The notes under the pieces were generated by a model, which did not search any database, was not told the DNA's origin, and saw nothing but the letters and a program-made list of their open reading frames with translations. DNA of 64,000 nucleotides. Source: Craterostigma plantagineum (lineage: Eukaryota > Streptophyta > Magnoliopsida > Lamiales > Linderniaceae). Made by a program: the position numbers and the translations under genes. The stretch lies in the NCBI GenBank assembly GCA_027422505.1, contig JAPQWV010000028.1:3076001-3140000 (forward strand). The letters run 5' to 3'. This document shows, piece after piece, positions 1 to 12,283 of the stretch (the first letter of the stretch is position 1; every line of letters starts with the position of its first letter).

Positions 1-621
1 AATGATCGAGAAGTAGATGCAATTTGATTGACGTGATGAGATGCTCGCTTCATTTTTCCTAATTGACATGCCGAACAGTGATGCTCCATTTGTAGTTGTA
101 TAGTTGGAAGACCGTGAACCAACTTTTCCGTAGAAAGACGTTGGAGAGCTTTCATATTCAGATGAGACAGTCGTTGATGCCGTAAGCTGTTCCTCTGTAA
201 ATCAGTCTGAGAAATGAGGCATACAGCTGTCGAGGGCCGCACAGACGTCAGGTTGATCGTGTAAAGATTGGATCTCCGAAGTCCTTGAAGGAGTTTTGTG
301 TCCTGACTATCCACAATTCTGCACCGGTCAGCATGGAAGACCACCTGGAATCCTTTGTCACAGAATTGGCCTATGCTGAACAAGTTATGGCGGAGACCTT
401 CGACGTACGAGACATCTTTGATGGTCAGATTCTTCAGAGTGATATCCCCAAGTCCTAGAATCGGGGCTGAATCGTTGTTCCCAAAATCTGACTTTGCCGT
501 TTGGTCGGTCTTTGTAGTTGCTCAGCAACTCTTGACTACCAGTCATGTGTGTGGAGCAACCAGAGTCGAGGTACCACACATGATGGATCTGCAAAAACAA
601 TTTAGAGAGCTTTAGGTACCC
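1..621 (-). pseudogene. C1 pol fragment: aspartic protease and GAG-pre-integrase domain
   Basis: The minus strand shows the copia protease core WYLDSGCSTHMTG near 530-570. Further left, in shifting frames, it shows the zinc-binding GAG-pre-integrase pattern (RLSHLNMKAL, then CSACQLGK). Protease releases the Gag and Pol products from the polyprotein; the GAG-pre-integrase module precedes integrase. Frameshifts break the reading frame in at least two places, for example just after the protease core. Integrase should follow beyond position 1. On its right it abuts the ACTTA duplication made by G1. Confidence 0.75.
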
Positions 622-626
622 ACTTA

Positions 627-3244
627 TGTAATACCCGTAAAATTAGTACGGGATTATCTTTGTAATGTTCGAAATTAATGAAGTTGATTTTCTGACAAAA
701 CGGATTTTTCGGAGTTACGCTAGAAAATAATAATATGGGCCGACAAAATTAGAAGGCCCAAGAATGAAATAGAAACAAGAATAAGAGAGGTAGCCCAAAG
801 GAATAAATAGGCCCAATTTCATTAGGGTTAGGAGGTTAATATAGCCGAAAATAAGAAATGGCCCAAAGTAGGATTTCCCCTCACATTAAGTAAAACCCAT
901 TGAGATGATAAACGTGCTTTGGAGAAAGGAATGCACCACATTAGACAACCAATCACAAGTGAGTAAGGCTAGATAAGAATCGATACTTAGCATGAAGGGA
1001 AAGACACGATGGTATTGTGTCACCTTTCTACTACTTAACCAATCAAGGGTTAGCAAGTGTAATTAGAAACGTTACCTAGCAAAATGAAAACATTCACTTG
1101 TAATAACCAAATTCAACGTGAAAAGCAAAGTGATAGAAAAACCAAGGAGAAAGTCGCAAGGAAACAGAGAACTTCGACGAGCCTTATTCGACTTTCAACC
1201 TAGAAATAAGTCCAACGATCTTAAGAGGTGGTAAGAATTCCATTTTTAAGTTAGCGCATTTATTACTTCATGTGGTTTAACGAATTAATTTAGGTTAGAA
1301 CAGAATAGGGGCGGACGAAGCAAAAGAATTAGAGTTTCGATAGCTCAATACGACTTTCAGCCTTATAAGCTGCTTGCAACGAGCTTAGGAGGAGAGGTAG
1401 GTGGTTTATAACCCCTACAAACCCTTTTAAGGCGTATTATTTTCGTAAAATGTTAGAATTCGATTGGAAGGCCATTCGAGTTCTTAATCTTGAGTTTTCG
1501 GATTTTTGTAATCTTATGTGGTATGTGCCATGACGTGATTTCGAACTCAAAATATGAGTTCGTGGTGTTGATGATTTAATTTATGTGTTGCGGGAGGAAG
1601 AACTTGCTAAATTTCTGGAAATTTTAGGGTTTTGTTATGAAGATTTAAAGAAATCGGCCGATTTGTAGGCTTCGGTCGATTTATAAATCGCGGGCCTGTG
1701 TTTGAGTGTAAATCGGGCGAAAAATGATTTTAAAAGAATAGGGATTGGCCGATTTGGGGTTCGGGTCGCGTAATTTTGTCGCGGGCCCAAATGTTTTGCG
1801 ATGTGTGAGTAAAAAGTATTTTCGCGGGCCAGAAGTCAGGTTTCGCGGGCTGAAGCATTTCGCGAGCTGTGAGATAGCGCCGGGCCGATTTTGAGTTTCG
1901 CGGGCCGATTTCAAATCGCAGGGTGATTCCTGTGAAAGAAATCGGGCGATTCGCGAGATTTAAATCGGGCTTCGAGCGTTAAATCGGACGATTTGCGAAA
2001 TCGCCGAAAGTTTCACGAAATCGGGCGTTGACCTTACTTTCGCGGGTTGACCAGAGCTTTTTAACGCAAAATCGGGCGATTCGTAAAATCGGGTGTTGAC
2101 TCGACTTTCGCGGGTTGACCAAGTGGGTTTCGGGCGATTTTAATTGGGCTTTGACCGATTTTGGTGTGAGTTGACCAGCGACATTTATTTTGGGCTTTTG
2201 CCCCATTTCAGGCCCAAATATTTTAAATACAATGGTTTTAAGCCCAATCACTTTTAAATAAAATATTTTCGTATTATAACATATATTTTCGGGTCAACCC
2301 ATATTTCAAATTATAAATAATATTTTTTGGACATTTTAAACCATCGGCCTAGTTTAAATACTATAAGATTACGTGATTTCGATGACGTATTTTATGTGAT
2401 TTATTATATGTGCATTTCACGACATGCACGGGAGAGATGATGGTACCGTATTTGTACGGTGACGCCTTACGGTGTCGGTTGAGTGGGGTAGAGTGACCTT
2501 TATTGGTCGTCGAGGTTAGACTCGTGTAGCACCTGGTGGGAGAGGGGGTTTGCGACACCCATCTACTCGGGATTGAGCCACCCGAGGTGCACACCACCGG
2601 ATATTATTTGGCTCAGGGACGGCCGACAGATGTGAGATTCCTGTCTACCCGGGTTGGTGGTAGGCCACTCGGGGAAAAGTCGTCGGGTTGAGATCGTGTG
2701 CGGAAGGAGCGACCTGGCACGACCGGCGTGGGCTACCGCATGATTATGGCATACCTTGCCATTGCGCGCGTGGGTGCTGAGTCTAGCCTAGGGCCCTGTT
2801 ATGTGATGAGATGTGCGATTGATCCGAGCGTGCATTATCATGTTGTGAGGACATGGGATTGGGTTGAGTACACGCACGCATTTGCATGTCTGCTTTTACT
2901 ACCACCTACTGGGCAATTGTGCTCAGGGTTTTATTTTTATAGGTAAGCCCGAGCCCGACACCGAAGCGTGTCCGGGTGAGCTGTAGGCTGGCTGGCGGCG
3001 GTGACTCCATGGGCTTTTGAGGGCGGAGCGGTACATGGGACGCGACCTGTGGAGAGGCGTAGGATAGTCGGGTTTAGATTTTTGGGGCTAAGGCCCGTTG
3101 TATTATATAGACGCATTTTGTAAACCCGACTTAGTACATATATGTACACTATTTTCATTAAAAAGTTTTTAATAAATCGGGTCCTCCGCGACTTTCGTTG
3201 CGGAAATCCGCCAATTAACCTAATTAGGAAGTAAGGTCGCCACA
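627..3244 (+). repeat. G1 5' LTR
   Basis: 2618 bp, starting TGTAATACCCG and ending CGCCACA, matching 7923-10543 almost base for base. Differences seen: T versus G in the TTTTCTGAC/TTTTCGGAC stretch near 690, and one fewer base in each of a G run (near 1146), a T run (near 1442) and an A run (near 1450). It carries an inverted repeat near its start (634-652) and a dense run of CGGGCGATT and CGCGGGCC words (about 1675-2160). The many short open frames in it look spurious. Confidence 0.95.
1675..2160. repeat. ATCGGGCGATT / TCGCGGGC word array in the G1 5' LTR
   Basis: Short CG-containing words (ATCGGGCGATT, ATCGGCCGATTT, TTCGCGGGCC, GGTTGACC) recur every 15-40 bp in irregular spacing. The same array is at about 8974-9460 in the 3' LTR. 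Related words are in the solo LTRs at 26872-38574 and, inverted, at 51590-52260. It is not a clean tandem repeat. Confidence 0.7.
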
Positions 3245-3246
3245 GG

Positions 3247-3258
3247 TGGTATCAGAGC
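3247..3258 (+). promoter_or_regulatory. G1 primer binding site (initiator Met tRNA)
   Basis: TGGTATCAGAGC two bases after the 5' LTR end, the usual minus-strand primer site of plant LTR elements. Confidence 0.9.
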
Positions 3259-3389
3259 GTTAGGTTTTAGATTCTGAAGACTGTCCATGTACTGCCGCTC
3301 AGAAGCCGGGAGAACCAGCCTTGCCTGTAAGTATTATGTGCTAATATGATTATGTGTTCTTATGTGAACATTTGTGTATTGTATAGTAG

Positions 3390-4841
3390 TTGGAAATGTC
3401 GAGGGGTAGACCGAGACGTGAGTTCGTAGGAGAAGCTAGTCGGCGGGACGAACCTGAGTCCCCGACTCGAGAGCGTGACACCATCCATCGTCTGACTGAA
3501 CTAATCCAACGACAGTCAGACCAAATCAATGATCTGATCAATCATCGGAGCTCATCTGAGCACCGTTCCTCCCCACAACCTGATCGAGTGGAAATCATTG
3601 GGGAGAGATTCCGTAAGCTAAATCCTCCTACGTTTGCCGAGGCCGCTAACCCTGCAGTGGCCGAGGACTGGATCGGCACCATAGAGGATCTCTTCATCTA
3701 TAGCCGAGTGCCGAATAATGAGAAGGTTTTGTGTGCCGTTTCCCTGCTTCGGGGAAGCGCGCGTTTTTGGTGGAACACCGTAAAGGTGTTAGAGGATCCT
3801 GCTACCATGACATGGGAGCGATTTAGAGAGCTTTTCTACGACAAGTATTTCACTGCTCATGACCAAGAGCAGCGAATGTACGAGTTCATGAATCTGAAGC
3901 AAGGTCGCATGCCAGTTGCGGAATATATCCGCAGATTCGAGGAATTATCACGTTTTGCTCCTCATCTCGTGGCAACAAACACGTTGAAAGTTACGAGATT
4001 CTTTCGGGGACTGAAACCCGAATTCTATCGAGATCTTAGTGTGGCGGGTGTGCGTCAGTTGGAATTTCGCCAAGCAACAGAGCGTGCGCTGATAGCCGAA
4101 CAGGCGGAAGGAGTAGTGAAGGAGGCTCAGGAAGTAAATAGGAAGAGAGAAAGCCAGCAAGGCGGAAGCAGTCAGAAGCGTCCATTTTTCGGCAAGGGCC
4201 CGAAGAATAAAGGCAATCGACCGGGCCAACAGATGTGGCGCCCGAATGTTAGCCAGGGACCAACCAACGTTCCCTATCGACCAGTGATGCCAGCACCACA
4301 GTGTCAGCAGTGCGGAAGAAATCACTTCGGCATCTGCTACGGACCTCGACCTGCGCAGAATCTACAGTGCTTCCGGTGCGGAAAGACTGGGCACACTGCA
4401 CGGAATTGCACGGAAGGTCAACCTCGACTGCAGAATCAGCCGCAGAATCTGATTCGACCTCCACCTGTACCTGCACGAGTTTTTACACTTACCCACGAAG
4501 AGGCGGAGGAGAACCCAGCCGTGGTGACTGGTACGTTGAATATCTTTCACGTACCATCCTCAATACTGATTGACTCTGGAGCCACACATTCGTTTGTGTC
4601 GGCTAATTTCGTGAACCGGGCGGGAATATATCCCACCCATTCCTCATGCAATTTTATAGTATCCCTACCACATGGAGATCCAACTCGGACCAATTTAGTG
4701 GTAGAAAATTGTCCTGTTAGTATAGAGGGGAGAGAGTTAGAGGTAGACTTAATAGTAATCCCGATGAATGATTTGACATCATATTCGGGATGGATTGGCT
4801 CTCGAAATACGGGGCCAACATTGATTGTTCAAAAAGGGTAG
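3390..4841 (+). CDS. G1 Gag and aspartic protease
   Basis: A 483-residue frame from an ATG 131 bp after the primer site. It holds a gypsy Gag core (residues about 70-260, with [10 protein letters not shown] and [11 protein letters not shown]), a CCHC zinc knuckle starting at residue 327 ([14 protein letters not shown]), and the retropepsin site [10 protein letters not shown] with catalytic Asp near residue 395. Gag forms the particle and binds RNA; protease matures it. The frame leaves the conserved track near 4770-4774, where a short T run appears one base short, and stops at 4841; pol continues in the next frame. The similar break at 6891 and homopolymer differences between the LTRs make an assembly error possible. 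Confidence 0.9.
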   Translation: MEMSRGRPRREFVGEASRRDEPESPTRERDTIHRLTELIQRQSDQINDLINHRSSSEHRSSPQPDRVEIIGERFRKLNPPTFAEAANPAVAEDWIGTIEDLFIYSRVPNNEKVLCAVSLLRGSARFWWNTVKVLEDPATMTWERFRELFYDKYFTAHDQEQRMYEFMNLKQGRMPVAEYIRRFEELSRFAPHLVATNTLKVTRFFRGLKPEFYRDLSVAGVRQLEFRQATERALIAEQAEGVVKEAQEVNRKRESQQGGSSQKRPFFGKGPKNKGNRPGQQMWRPNVSQGPTNVPYRPVMPAPQCQQCGRNHFGICYGPRPAQNLQCFRCGKTGHTARNCTEGQPRLQNQPQNLIRPPPVPARVFTLTHEEAEENPAVVTGTLNIFHVPSSILIDSGATHSFVSANFVNRAGIYPTHSSCNFIVSLPHGDPTRTNLVVENCPVSIEGRELEVDLIVIPMNDLTSYSGWIGSRNTGPTLIVQKG

Positions 4842-6907
4842 TTAGGTTCCGATCACCCGAGGGAGAGGAATTTGAATTTTCGGGGAAGAAGAATGGTAAG
4901 ACAATCCCTCGGATTTCTGCTCTAAAAGCTCAGCGACTCGTTAATACGGGTTGCGAATCTTTCCTAGTATTTGCAGTGAAAGCCGAGGAGTCTTCTCAAC
5001 CGAAGTTTGAGGAGGTTCCAGTAGTAAATGAATACCCCGAGGTATTCCCCGAGGATCTTCCGGGATTACCACCAAATCGGGAAATTGAATTTGTTATTGA
5101 TCTTGTACCGGGAGCTGCCCCGATCTCTAAATCTCCGTATCGGTTAGCGCCGAACGAGTTACGAGAACTAAAGGAGCAATTAGAAGATTTGATGCAAAAG
5201 GGTTTTATTCAACCCAGTTTCTCGCCTTGGGGAGCCCCAGTACTTTTTGTTAAGAAGAAAGACGGGTCGATGAGGATGTGCATCGATTATCGTGAGCTCA
5301 ATAAAATCACGATCAAGAATAAGTATCCGTTGCCAAGGATAGACGATTTATTCGATCAACTCCAAGGGGCGACGGTATTCTCGAAGATCGACCTACGTTC
5401 CGGGTATCATCAATTAAGGATCCGAGAGACGGATGTTCCCAAAACTGCGTTCAGCACGAGGTACGGCCACTATGAATTCTTGGTCATGCCTTTCGGGCTA
5501 ACGAATGCTCCTGCTGCTTTCATGGATCTGATGAACCGAGTGTTTAAAGAGTTTCTGGACCGCTTCGTCATCGTCTTTATTGACGATATTCTCATTTATT
5601 CTAAGACCAAAGAAGAACACGAGGAACACCTGAGAACGGTCCTTGGAATTCTCCGAGAGAAGCAATTATTCGCTAAATTCAAGAAATGCGAGTTCTGGTT
5701 GGAACAAGTGGCTTTTCTGGGGCACATTATTTCGGGAGATGGAATTGCAGTGGACCCCAGCAAGATCGAAGCAATAGACAAATGGCCGCGACCAACCACT
5801 CCCACGGAGGTTAGAAGTTTTCTTGGTCTTGCTGGATACTATCGTAAGTTCATCAAAGATTTTTCCAGTATAGCCTCGACGCTCACAAACCTGACGAAGA
5901 AGAACGTTCTGTACAAGTGGACTGAAGAATGCGAGCAAAGTTTTCAGGAGCTGAAGAAAAGACTGACGACTGCTCCAGTCTTAGCAATACCTTCGGGTAC
6001 TGAAGGATTTTCGATATATAGTGACGCCTCGAAGAATGGCTTGGGGTGCGTATTAATGCAGAATGGGAAGGTAATTGCTTACGCCTCCCGACAGTTGAAG
6101 CCGTATGAGAAGAATTACCCCACCCATGATCTTGAACTCGCCGCAGTAGTGTTTGCCCTAAAAATCTGGCGACACTATCTGTACGGAGAAAGGTGTGAGA
6201 TCTTCACAGATCACAAGAGCCTAAAGTACTTCTTCACACAGAAGGAGTTGAATATGAGGCAAAGACAATGGCTCGAACTAGTGAAGGACTACGACTGTGT
6301 GATAAACTATCACCCAGGAAAAGCTAACGTAGTCGCAGATGCGTTGAGCCGGAAAACTGTAAGTGCTGAATTATGCCAACTCGGAGTAGAAGTAATTCAC
6401 TTTGGGGAGATTGAAACAAGATTAGCAGCGTTAACACTTAAGCCAACGCTGTTAGATCGAATCATTGAAGCGCAAAAACAAGATGAATTGTATCTGAAGA
6501 TTCAAAACGAACAAGATAGAGATGTTCCGTCAGATTTTGCATTTCGAGATGACGGAAGCTTACGATTCAGAGGTCGCCTGTATGTGCCGAAGGATGAAGA
6601 AATCCGCCGAACTTTAATGACGGAGGCGCATACGACAATCTACTCGGTGCATCCCGGTGCCACGAAGATGTATCGGGACTTGCGCACGAACTACTGGTGG
6701 CCAGGAATGAAAAGAGATATCGCTACTTTCGTATGCCGATGCCTAACCTGTCAACAGATCAAAGCAGAACATCAAAGACCGGCAGGAATGCTGCAACCTT
6801 TGACGACACCTGAATGGAAGTGGGACCACATAACAATGGATTTTGTCGTCGGATTACCCAAGACGGTGAAAGGACATGATGCAATTTGGGTATCGTTGAT
6901 AGATTGA
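4790..6907 (+). CDS. G1 Pol: reverse transcriptase, RNase H and integrase N-half
   Basis: Open frame from the end of the protease region ([13 protein letters not shown]). RT has the conserved [17 protein letters not shown] segment, the catalytic FIDD (residues 263-266) and the thumb region [10 protein letters not shown]. RNase H follows with [29 protein letters not shown] and [11 protein letters not shown]. Integrase begins with an HHCC zinc finger ending CRCLTCQQ, then the first catalytic Asp in TMDFVVGLP. The frame breaks near 6891 by what looks like one missing base and continues in the overlapping frame below. The first ATG is a frame start only; the natural product would be a Gag-Pol fusion. 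Confidence 0.9.
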   Translation: MDWLSKYGANIDCSKRVVRFRSPEGEEFEFSGKKNGKTIPRISALKAQRLVNTGCESFLVFAVKAEESSQPKFEEVPVVNEYPEVFPEDLPGLPPNREIEFVIDLVPGAAPISKSPYRLAPNELRELKEQLEDLMQKGFIQPSFSPWGAPVLFVKKKDGSMRMCIDYRELNKITIKNKYPLPRIDDLFDQLQGATVFSKIDLRSGYHQLRIRETDVPKTAFSTRYGHYEFLVMPFGLTNAPAAFMDLMNRVFKEFLDRFVIVFIDDILIYSKTKEEHEEHLRTVLGILREKQLFAKFKKCEFWLEQVAFLGHIISGDGIAVDPSKIEAIDKWPRPTTPTEVRSFLGLAGYYRKFIKDFSSIASTLTNLTKKNVLYKWTEECEQSFQELKKRLTTAPVLAIPSGTEGFSIYSDASKNGLGCVLMQNGKVIAYASRQLKPYEKNYPTHDLELAAVVFALKIWRHYLYGERCEIFTDHKSLKYFFTQKELNMRQRQWLELVKDYDCVINYHPGKANVVADALSRKTVSAELCQLGVEVIHFGEIETRLAALTLKPTLLDRIIEAQKQDELYLKIQNEQDRDVPSDFAFRDDGSLRFRGRLYVPKDEEIRRTLMTEAHTTIYSVHPGATKMYRDLRTNYWWPGMKRDIATFVCRCLTCQQIKAEHQRPAGMLQPLTTPEWKWDHITMDFVVGLPKTVKGHDAIWVSLID

Positions 6908-7887
6908 CGAAATCTGCCCACTTTCTACCGATTAATCAGACCTATTCCATGGATAAGTACGCAGAGTTGTACATCCAAGAAATAGTGAGACTCCATGGAA
7001 TCCCTATGTCGATCGTTTCAGATCGAGATTCAAGGTTTTTGTCCCAGTTTTGGATGAGTTTACAGAAAGCTATGGGGACTAAATTATCCTTCAGCTCAGC
7101 ATATCATCCCCAGACTGACGGGCAATCAGAAAGAACGATCCAGACACTTGAAGACATGCTAAGGGCGTGTGTCTTGGACTTCCGAGGAAACTGGAGTAAG
7201 TATCTCCCGCTGATCGAATTTTCGTACAACAACAGCTATCAAGCGACAATTGGGATGGCGCCTTACGAAGCTTTGTACGGGCGTAAATGTCGATCCCCAG
7301 TTCATTGGGATGAAATCGGCGAGAAGGCGCTGTTAGGCCCCGAAATGGTTCGTGAGATGACCGAAGCTGTTAGTAAAATTCGGAAGAGAATGCAAACGGC
7401 CCAAAGTCGTCAGAAGAGTTACGCGGATAAGAGACGAAGGCCGTTGGAATTTGAAGAAGGCGATCAAGTCTTCTTGAAAATATCACCGATGAAAGGAGTT
7501 AAGAGATTCGGACGGAAGGGGAAGTTAAGTCCAAGATATATAGGGCCTTTCAATATTTTAAAAAGAGTCGGTGAAGTAGCGTACCAGCTAGAATTACCGG
7601 CCTTTTTAGCGCAAGTCCATGACGTCTTCCACGTATCTACGTTACGGAAGTACGTTCCGGATCCGAGTCATGTGCTACGAAGTGAGACGCTTCATCAGCA
7701 ATTGAAACCGGACCTGAGCTACGAAGAAAGGCCGGTAGAGATTTTGATGCACGAAGTGAAGCGACTTAGGAACAAGAACATCCCCCTAGTGAAGGTGCTG
7801 TGGCGAAACCAAGCGGTCGAAGAAGCCACTTGGGAACGAGAAGATGAAATGCGCGAGAAATACCCCGAGTTGTTTTCGACGACTTAA
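6886..7887 (+). CDS. G1 integrase C-half with chromodomain-like tail
   Basis: Continues the integrase core: second catalytic Asp in VSDRDSRF and Glu in [15 protein letters not shown]. Then comes a GPY/F-type C-terminal domain ([19 protein letters not shown]) and a chromodomain-like end (YEERPVEI ... VKVLWRN ... [11 protein letters not shown]). In chromoviruses this tail is known to direct integration toward marked chromatin. The stop at 7887 lies 24 bp before the polypurine tract. Overlap with the previous frame marks the second single-base break. Confidence 0.9.
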   Translation: MGIVDRLTKSAHFLPINQTYSMDKYAELYIQEIVRLHGIPMSIVSDRDSRFLSQFWMSLQKAMGTKLSFSSAYHPQTDGQSERTIQTLEDMLRACVLDFRGNWSKYLPLIEFSYNNSYQATIGMAPYEALYGRKCRSPVHWDEIGEKALLGPEMVREMTEAVSKIRKRMQTAQSRQKSYADKRRRPLEFEEGDQVFLKISPMKGVKRFGRKGKLSPRYIGPFNILKRVGEVAYQLELPAFLAQVHDVFHVSTLRKYVPDPSHVLRSETLHQQLKPDLSYEERPVEILMHEVKRLRNKNIPLVKVLWRNQAVEEATWEREDEMREKYPELFSTT

Positions 7888-7910
7888 ATTTCGGGGACGA
7901 AATTTCTGTA

Positions 7911-7922
7911 AGGGGGGGAGGA
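7911..7922 (+). promoter_or_regulatory. G1 polypurine tract
   Basis: AGGGGGGGAGGA directly before the 3' LTR; primes plus-strand DNA synthesis. Confidence 0.85.
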
Positions 7923-10543
7923 TGTAATACCCGTAAAATTAGTACGGGATTATCTTTGTAATGTTCGAAATTAATGAAGTTGATTTTCGGACAAAACGGA
8001 TTTTTCGGAGTTACGCTAGAAAATAATAATATGGGCCGACAAAATTAGAAGGCCCAAGAATGAAATAGAAACAAGAATAAGAGAGGTAGCCCAAAGGAAT
8101 AAATAGGCCCAATTTCATTAGGGTTAGGAGGTTAATATAGCCGAAAATAAGAAATGGCCCAAAGTAGGATTTCCCCTCACATTAAGTAAAACCCATTGAG
8201 ATGATAAACGTGCTTTGGAGAAAGGAATGCACCACATTAGACAACCAATCACAAGTGAGTAAGGCTAGATAAGAATCGATACTTAGCATGAAGGGAAAGA
8301 CACGATGGTATTGTGTCACCTTTCTACTACTTAACCAATCAAGGGTTAGCAAGTGTAATTAGAAACGTTACCTAGCAAAATGAAAACATTCACTTGTAAT
8401 AACCAAATTCAACGTGAAAAGCAAAGTGATAGAAAAACCAAGGGAGAAAGTCGCAAGGAAACAGAGAACTTCGACGAGCCTTATTCGACTTTCAACCTAG
8501 AAATAAGTCCAACGATCTTAAGAGGTGGTAAGAATTCCATTTTTAAGTTAGCGCATTTATTACTTCATGTGGTTTAACGAATTAATTTAGGTTAGAACAG
8601 AATAGGGGCGGACGAAGCAAAAGAATTAGAGTTTCGATAGCTCAATACGACTTTCAGCCTTATAAGCTGCTTGCAACGAGCTTAGGAGGAGAGGTAGGTG
8701 GTTTATAACCCCTACAAACCCTTTTAAGGCGTATTATTTTTCGTAAAAATGTTAGAATTCGATTGGAAGGCCATTCGAGTTCTTAATCTTGAGTTTTCGG
8801 ATTTTTGTAATCTTATGTGGTATGTGCCATGACGTGATTTCGAACTCAAAATATGAGTTCGTGGTGTTGATGATTTAATTTATGTGTTGCGGGAGGAAGA
8901 ACTTGCTAAATTTCTGGAAATTTTAGGGTTTTGTTATGAAGATTTAAAGAAATCGGCCGATTTGTAGGCTTCGGTCGATTTATAAATCGCGGGCCTGTGT
9001 TTGAGTGTAAATCGGGCGAAAAATGATTTTAAAAGAATAGGGATTGGCCGATTTGGGGTTCGGGTCGCGTAATTTTGTCGCGGGCCCAAATGTTTTGCGA
9101 TGTGTGAGTAAAAAGTATTTTCGCGGGCCAGAAGTCAGGTTTCGCGGGCTGAAGCATTTCGCGAGCTGTGAGATAGCGCCGGGCCGATTTTGAGTTTCGC
9201 GGGCCGATTTCAAATCGCAGGGTGATTCCTGTGAAAGAAATCGGGCGATTCGCGAGATTTAAATCGGGCTTCGAGCGTTAAATCGGACGATTTGCGAAAT
9301 CGCCGAAAGTTTCACGAAATCGGGCGTTGACCTTACTTTCGCGGGTTGACCAGAGCTTTTTAACGCAAAATCGGGCGATTCGTAAAATCGGGTGTTGACT
9401 CGACTTTCGCGGGTTGACCAAGTGGGTTTCGGGCGATTTTAATTGGGCTTTGACCGATTTTGGTGTGAGTTGACCAGCGACATTTATTTTGGGCTTTTGC
9501 CCCATTTCAGGCCCAAATATTTTAAATACAATGGTTTTAAGCCCAATCACTTTTAAATAAAATATTTTCGTATTATAACATATATTTTCGGGTCAACCCA
9601 TATTTCAAATTATAAATAATATTTTTTGGACATTTTAAACCATCGGCCTAGTTTAAATACTATAAGATTACGTGATTTCGATGACGTATTTTATGTGATT
9701 TATTATATGTGCATTTCACGACATGCACGGGAGAGATGATGGTACCGTATTTGTACGGTGACGCCTTACGGTGTCGGTTGAGTGGGGTAGAGTGACCTTT
9801 ATTGGTCGTCGAGGTTAGACTCGTGTAGCACCTGGTGGGAGAGGGGGTTTGCGACACCCATCTACTCGGGATTGAGCCACCCGAGGTGCACACCACCGGA
9901 TATTATTTGGCTCAGGGACGGCCGACAGATGTGAGATTCCTGTCTACCCGGGTTGGTGGTAGGCCACTCGGGGAAAAGTCGTCGGGTTGAGATCGTGTGC
10001 GGAAGGAGCGACCTGGCACGACCGGCGTGGGCTACCGCATGATTATGGCATACCTTGCCATTGCGCGCGTGGGTGCTGAGTCTAGCCTAGGGCCCTGTTA
10101 TGTGATGAGATGTGCGATTGATCCGAGCGTGCATTATCATGTTGTGAGGACATGGGATTGGGTTGAGTACACGCACGCATTTGCATGTCTGCTTTTACTA
10201 CCACCTACTGGGCAATTGTGCTCAGGGTTTTATTTTTATAGGTAAGCCCGAGCCCGACACCGAAGCGTGTCCGGGTGAGCTGTAGGCTGGCTGGCGGCGG
10301 TGACTCCATGGGCTTTTGAGGGCGGAGCGGTACATGGGACGCGACCTGTGGAGAGGCGTAGGATAGTCGGGTTTAGATTTTTGGGGCTAAGGCCCGTTGT
10401 ATTATATAGACGCATTTTGTAAACCCGACTTAGTACATATATGTACACTATTTTCATTAAAAAGTTTTTAATAAATCGGGTCCTCCGCGACTTTCGTTGC
10501 GGAAATCCGCCAATTAACCTAATTAGGAAGTAAGGTCGCCACA
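7923..10543 (+). repeat. G1 3' LTR
   Basis: 2621 bp, nearly identical to 627-3244. It ends CGCCACA and is followed by the ACTTA duplication at 10544-10548. A long minus-strand frame crosses from here into C1, but its LTR part is incidental. Confidence 0.95.
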
Positions 10544-10548
10544 ACTTA

Positions 10549-12283
10549 AATATGGGTCCTCTCGGATTAGCAGATTTAGTTTTGGGTTCAGATATGACTC
10601 CTAAATCTATTTTTGGAAGAGTCTTAATAACCCATTGCACTTTTGAAAAAGTGGGTTTGGGTTTTGCCTCTATAGGAGACTTGGCCCTTTTGGCTTTTGT
10701 CGTCCTAGGCGGAGATTTAGGAACCCATTTGGGTTGAACCTTACAGGGAAGGTTAATTTCAGCACGTACAAATGCTTTGGAGGGTTTGACTGAGGAAAAG
10801 ATCTTTTCTTGTGATAGTCTCCTAAGGTGCTTGGGGGATTTAATTTCTACGGGATACCTTAGGTGAGTACATTCACGTACGGCGCCATAAGCTTTCTTTA
10901 TGGCTTGATCTTGTTTCCTACGTGTCTTCCTAGTGGCATTTGTTTCAGAATGATTAATTTTTGACGTAGAGCCTATTTCGAAGTTGGTGCTTCTAAAGGT
11001 GATCGGCTGAAGTGAATAAGTAGAAGCAATTATCTTAAAAGTGGAAATAGCTCTTTTATTTCTACGAGTGTCTTTTATTGTAACAGAAGGAGTAGCATGC
11101 TCAGAAACATTTAAGTCTAATGGCTCCTTCTTTATCTTAGTACTAGACACTCTCGCCTTTGTTTTTAGTGCTGACGCTACGCTCCCTGTAGACGTAGGTA
11201 AAGTGAAATTAGTCATAGCACTCTTAACAGAATTATTTTTACAATATTTATCTTTCAAAGGCGATTTTTCATTTTTCACGCTTTTTGTAATAGCGTGAGA
11301 GGTAGTTTGGGGGGATGAGGAAGCCTTGAGATTTTCCATCTCCTTAAAGAATTTTTTTTTCAGCTTCGAAATTCTCTCGTTCTTTTTCTAACTTTACCTG
11401 TGACTCCTCTATCTGTTTTATGATAGGGGGTTTGTAGAGAGAATTTTTATAATTAATGGTTTTAACTTCCTCGTGGTGTGTTCGAGAATCAGGAGGTAGA
11501 ATTTGAACTAAATTGCAGACAGGTGTTAGAGTTTCTTTCCTATTTTTGTCCCTTTCATTTAGTTCTTTGTAGTCAAAGGGGATTTTTGGACCATGTGGAC
11601 CTTGTCTAATGGATGAATCGAAAGTATTTTTATAAGACGATTCAGTAAAATTTCTAAGAGAGGTTATTCCTAAGCGCATGTGTTTAACATCATATATTTC
11701 TTTCTTTTGTAAAACACACGGGTTAGTGAAACCTATGCCTTCTATAGGATTATAGAACTCTATATCCTTGGGCTTGTTCAAATATAGTCTGTTCGGACTG
11801 TCCCCTACGCGTAACTATATCGTCTAATTTCTTTACTTTGGCATATAGTCTCTTGCGTTCCTCACCTAGGAGAGCGTAATTATTTTCCACGGTTATTTTC
11901 GCGGCTTGACAGGCATCGAAATCCTTACTAAGCTCACTAATCTTAGCATTCGATGTTTCTAATTGAGCTTCTAAGTTAGTGATCTTAGAGGTAGCTTCGG
12001 TTATCCTACAATTTAAAATGGCTTTCTCGTTGAGATTTCTAACCAAGCAATTGTAGTTATTTGCTAGCCTATCTTCTAATTCCTTAATCTTTTCGCTCTG
12101 TTGTACTTGTTGAGGTTGACTAGTCTCTCTAGAATGGAGGCTCTTGGTAAGTTCATCTATTTTTGCACTAGAGCTCCTAAGTTCTTGTTCGAGACTATCT
12201 ATCTTCTCCTGAGCTCTCTCAAGTTCGTTGTCTACTTCCTTTATACTTTTCTGCTCACGTTTCATGTTAGCATATTGCTTTTA
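10549..12283 (-). pseudogene. C1 coiled-coil and linker region between zinc knuckle and protease
   Basis: Minus-strand frames in sequence: 12265-11750 (171 aa), 11781-11344 (145 aa) and 11339 down to the G1 junction. The first is strongly heptad-like, rich in Leu, Glu and Lys (KIDSLEQELRSS, KIKELEDRLANN). The second has IEGIGFTNPCVL, matching the short module before protease in Sirevirus-type Gag. The third is basic and Ser/Thr-rich. C3 (46443-47916) has the homologous region. The frame is cut by an in-frame TAA at 12281-12283 and by shifts near 11770 and at a T8 run near 11350. A structural Gag role is likely. Confidence 0.75.

Larger units (their letters stand above)
627..10543 (+). mobile_element. 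Ty3/gypsy chromovirus G1 (Tekay-like), nearly complete
   Basis: A 9917-bp element inserted in C1 with a perfect 5-bp duplication ACTTA (622-626 and 10544-10548). The LTRs begin TGTAATACCCG and end CGCCACA. Order: LTR, tRNA-Met primer site, gag-protease, RT-RNase H-integrase, chromodomain-like tail, polypurine tract, LTR. The domain order (integrase after RT/RNase H) makes it Ty3/gypsy. LTRs over 2.5 kb and the C-terminal chromodomain-like segment suggest the Tekay/Del lineage (inference). LTRs differ by one substitution and three 1-base indels by eye, so insertion was recent. Two single-base breaks interrupt the coding region. Confidence 0.95.

Noticed and set aside
2361..3158. Repeated short open frames in both G1 LTRs (also near 9660-10245)
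   Set aside because: Identical because the LTRs are identical; no domain, no codon pattern, and absent in frame from the related solo LTR.
3247..3258. Possible tRNA gene fragments at TGGTATCAGAGC sites
   Set aside because: Each lies directly after an LTR and is only 12-13 bases; these are primer binding sites.
10236..10548. Minus-strand frame continuing from the C1 linker into G1
   Set aside because: It crosses the LTR/TSD junction; the LTR part is not C1 coding sequence.
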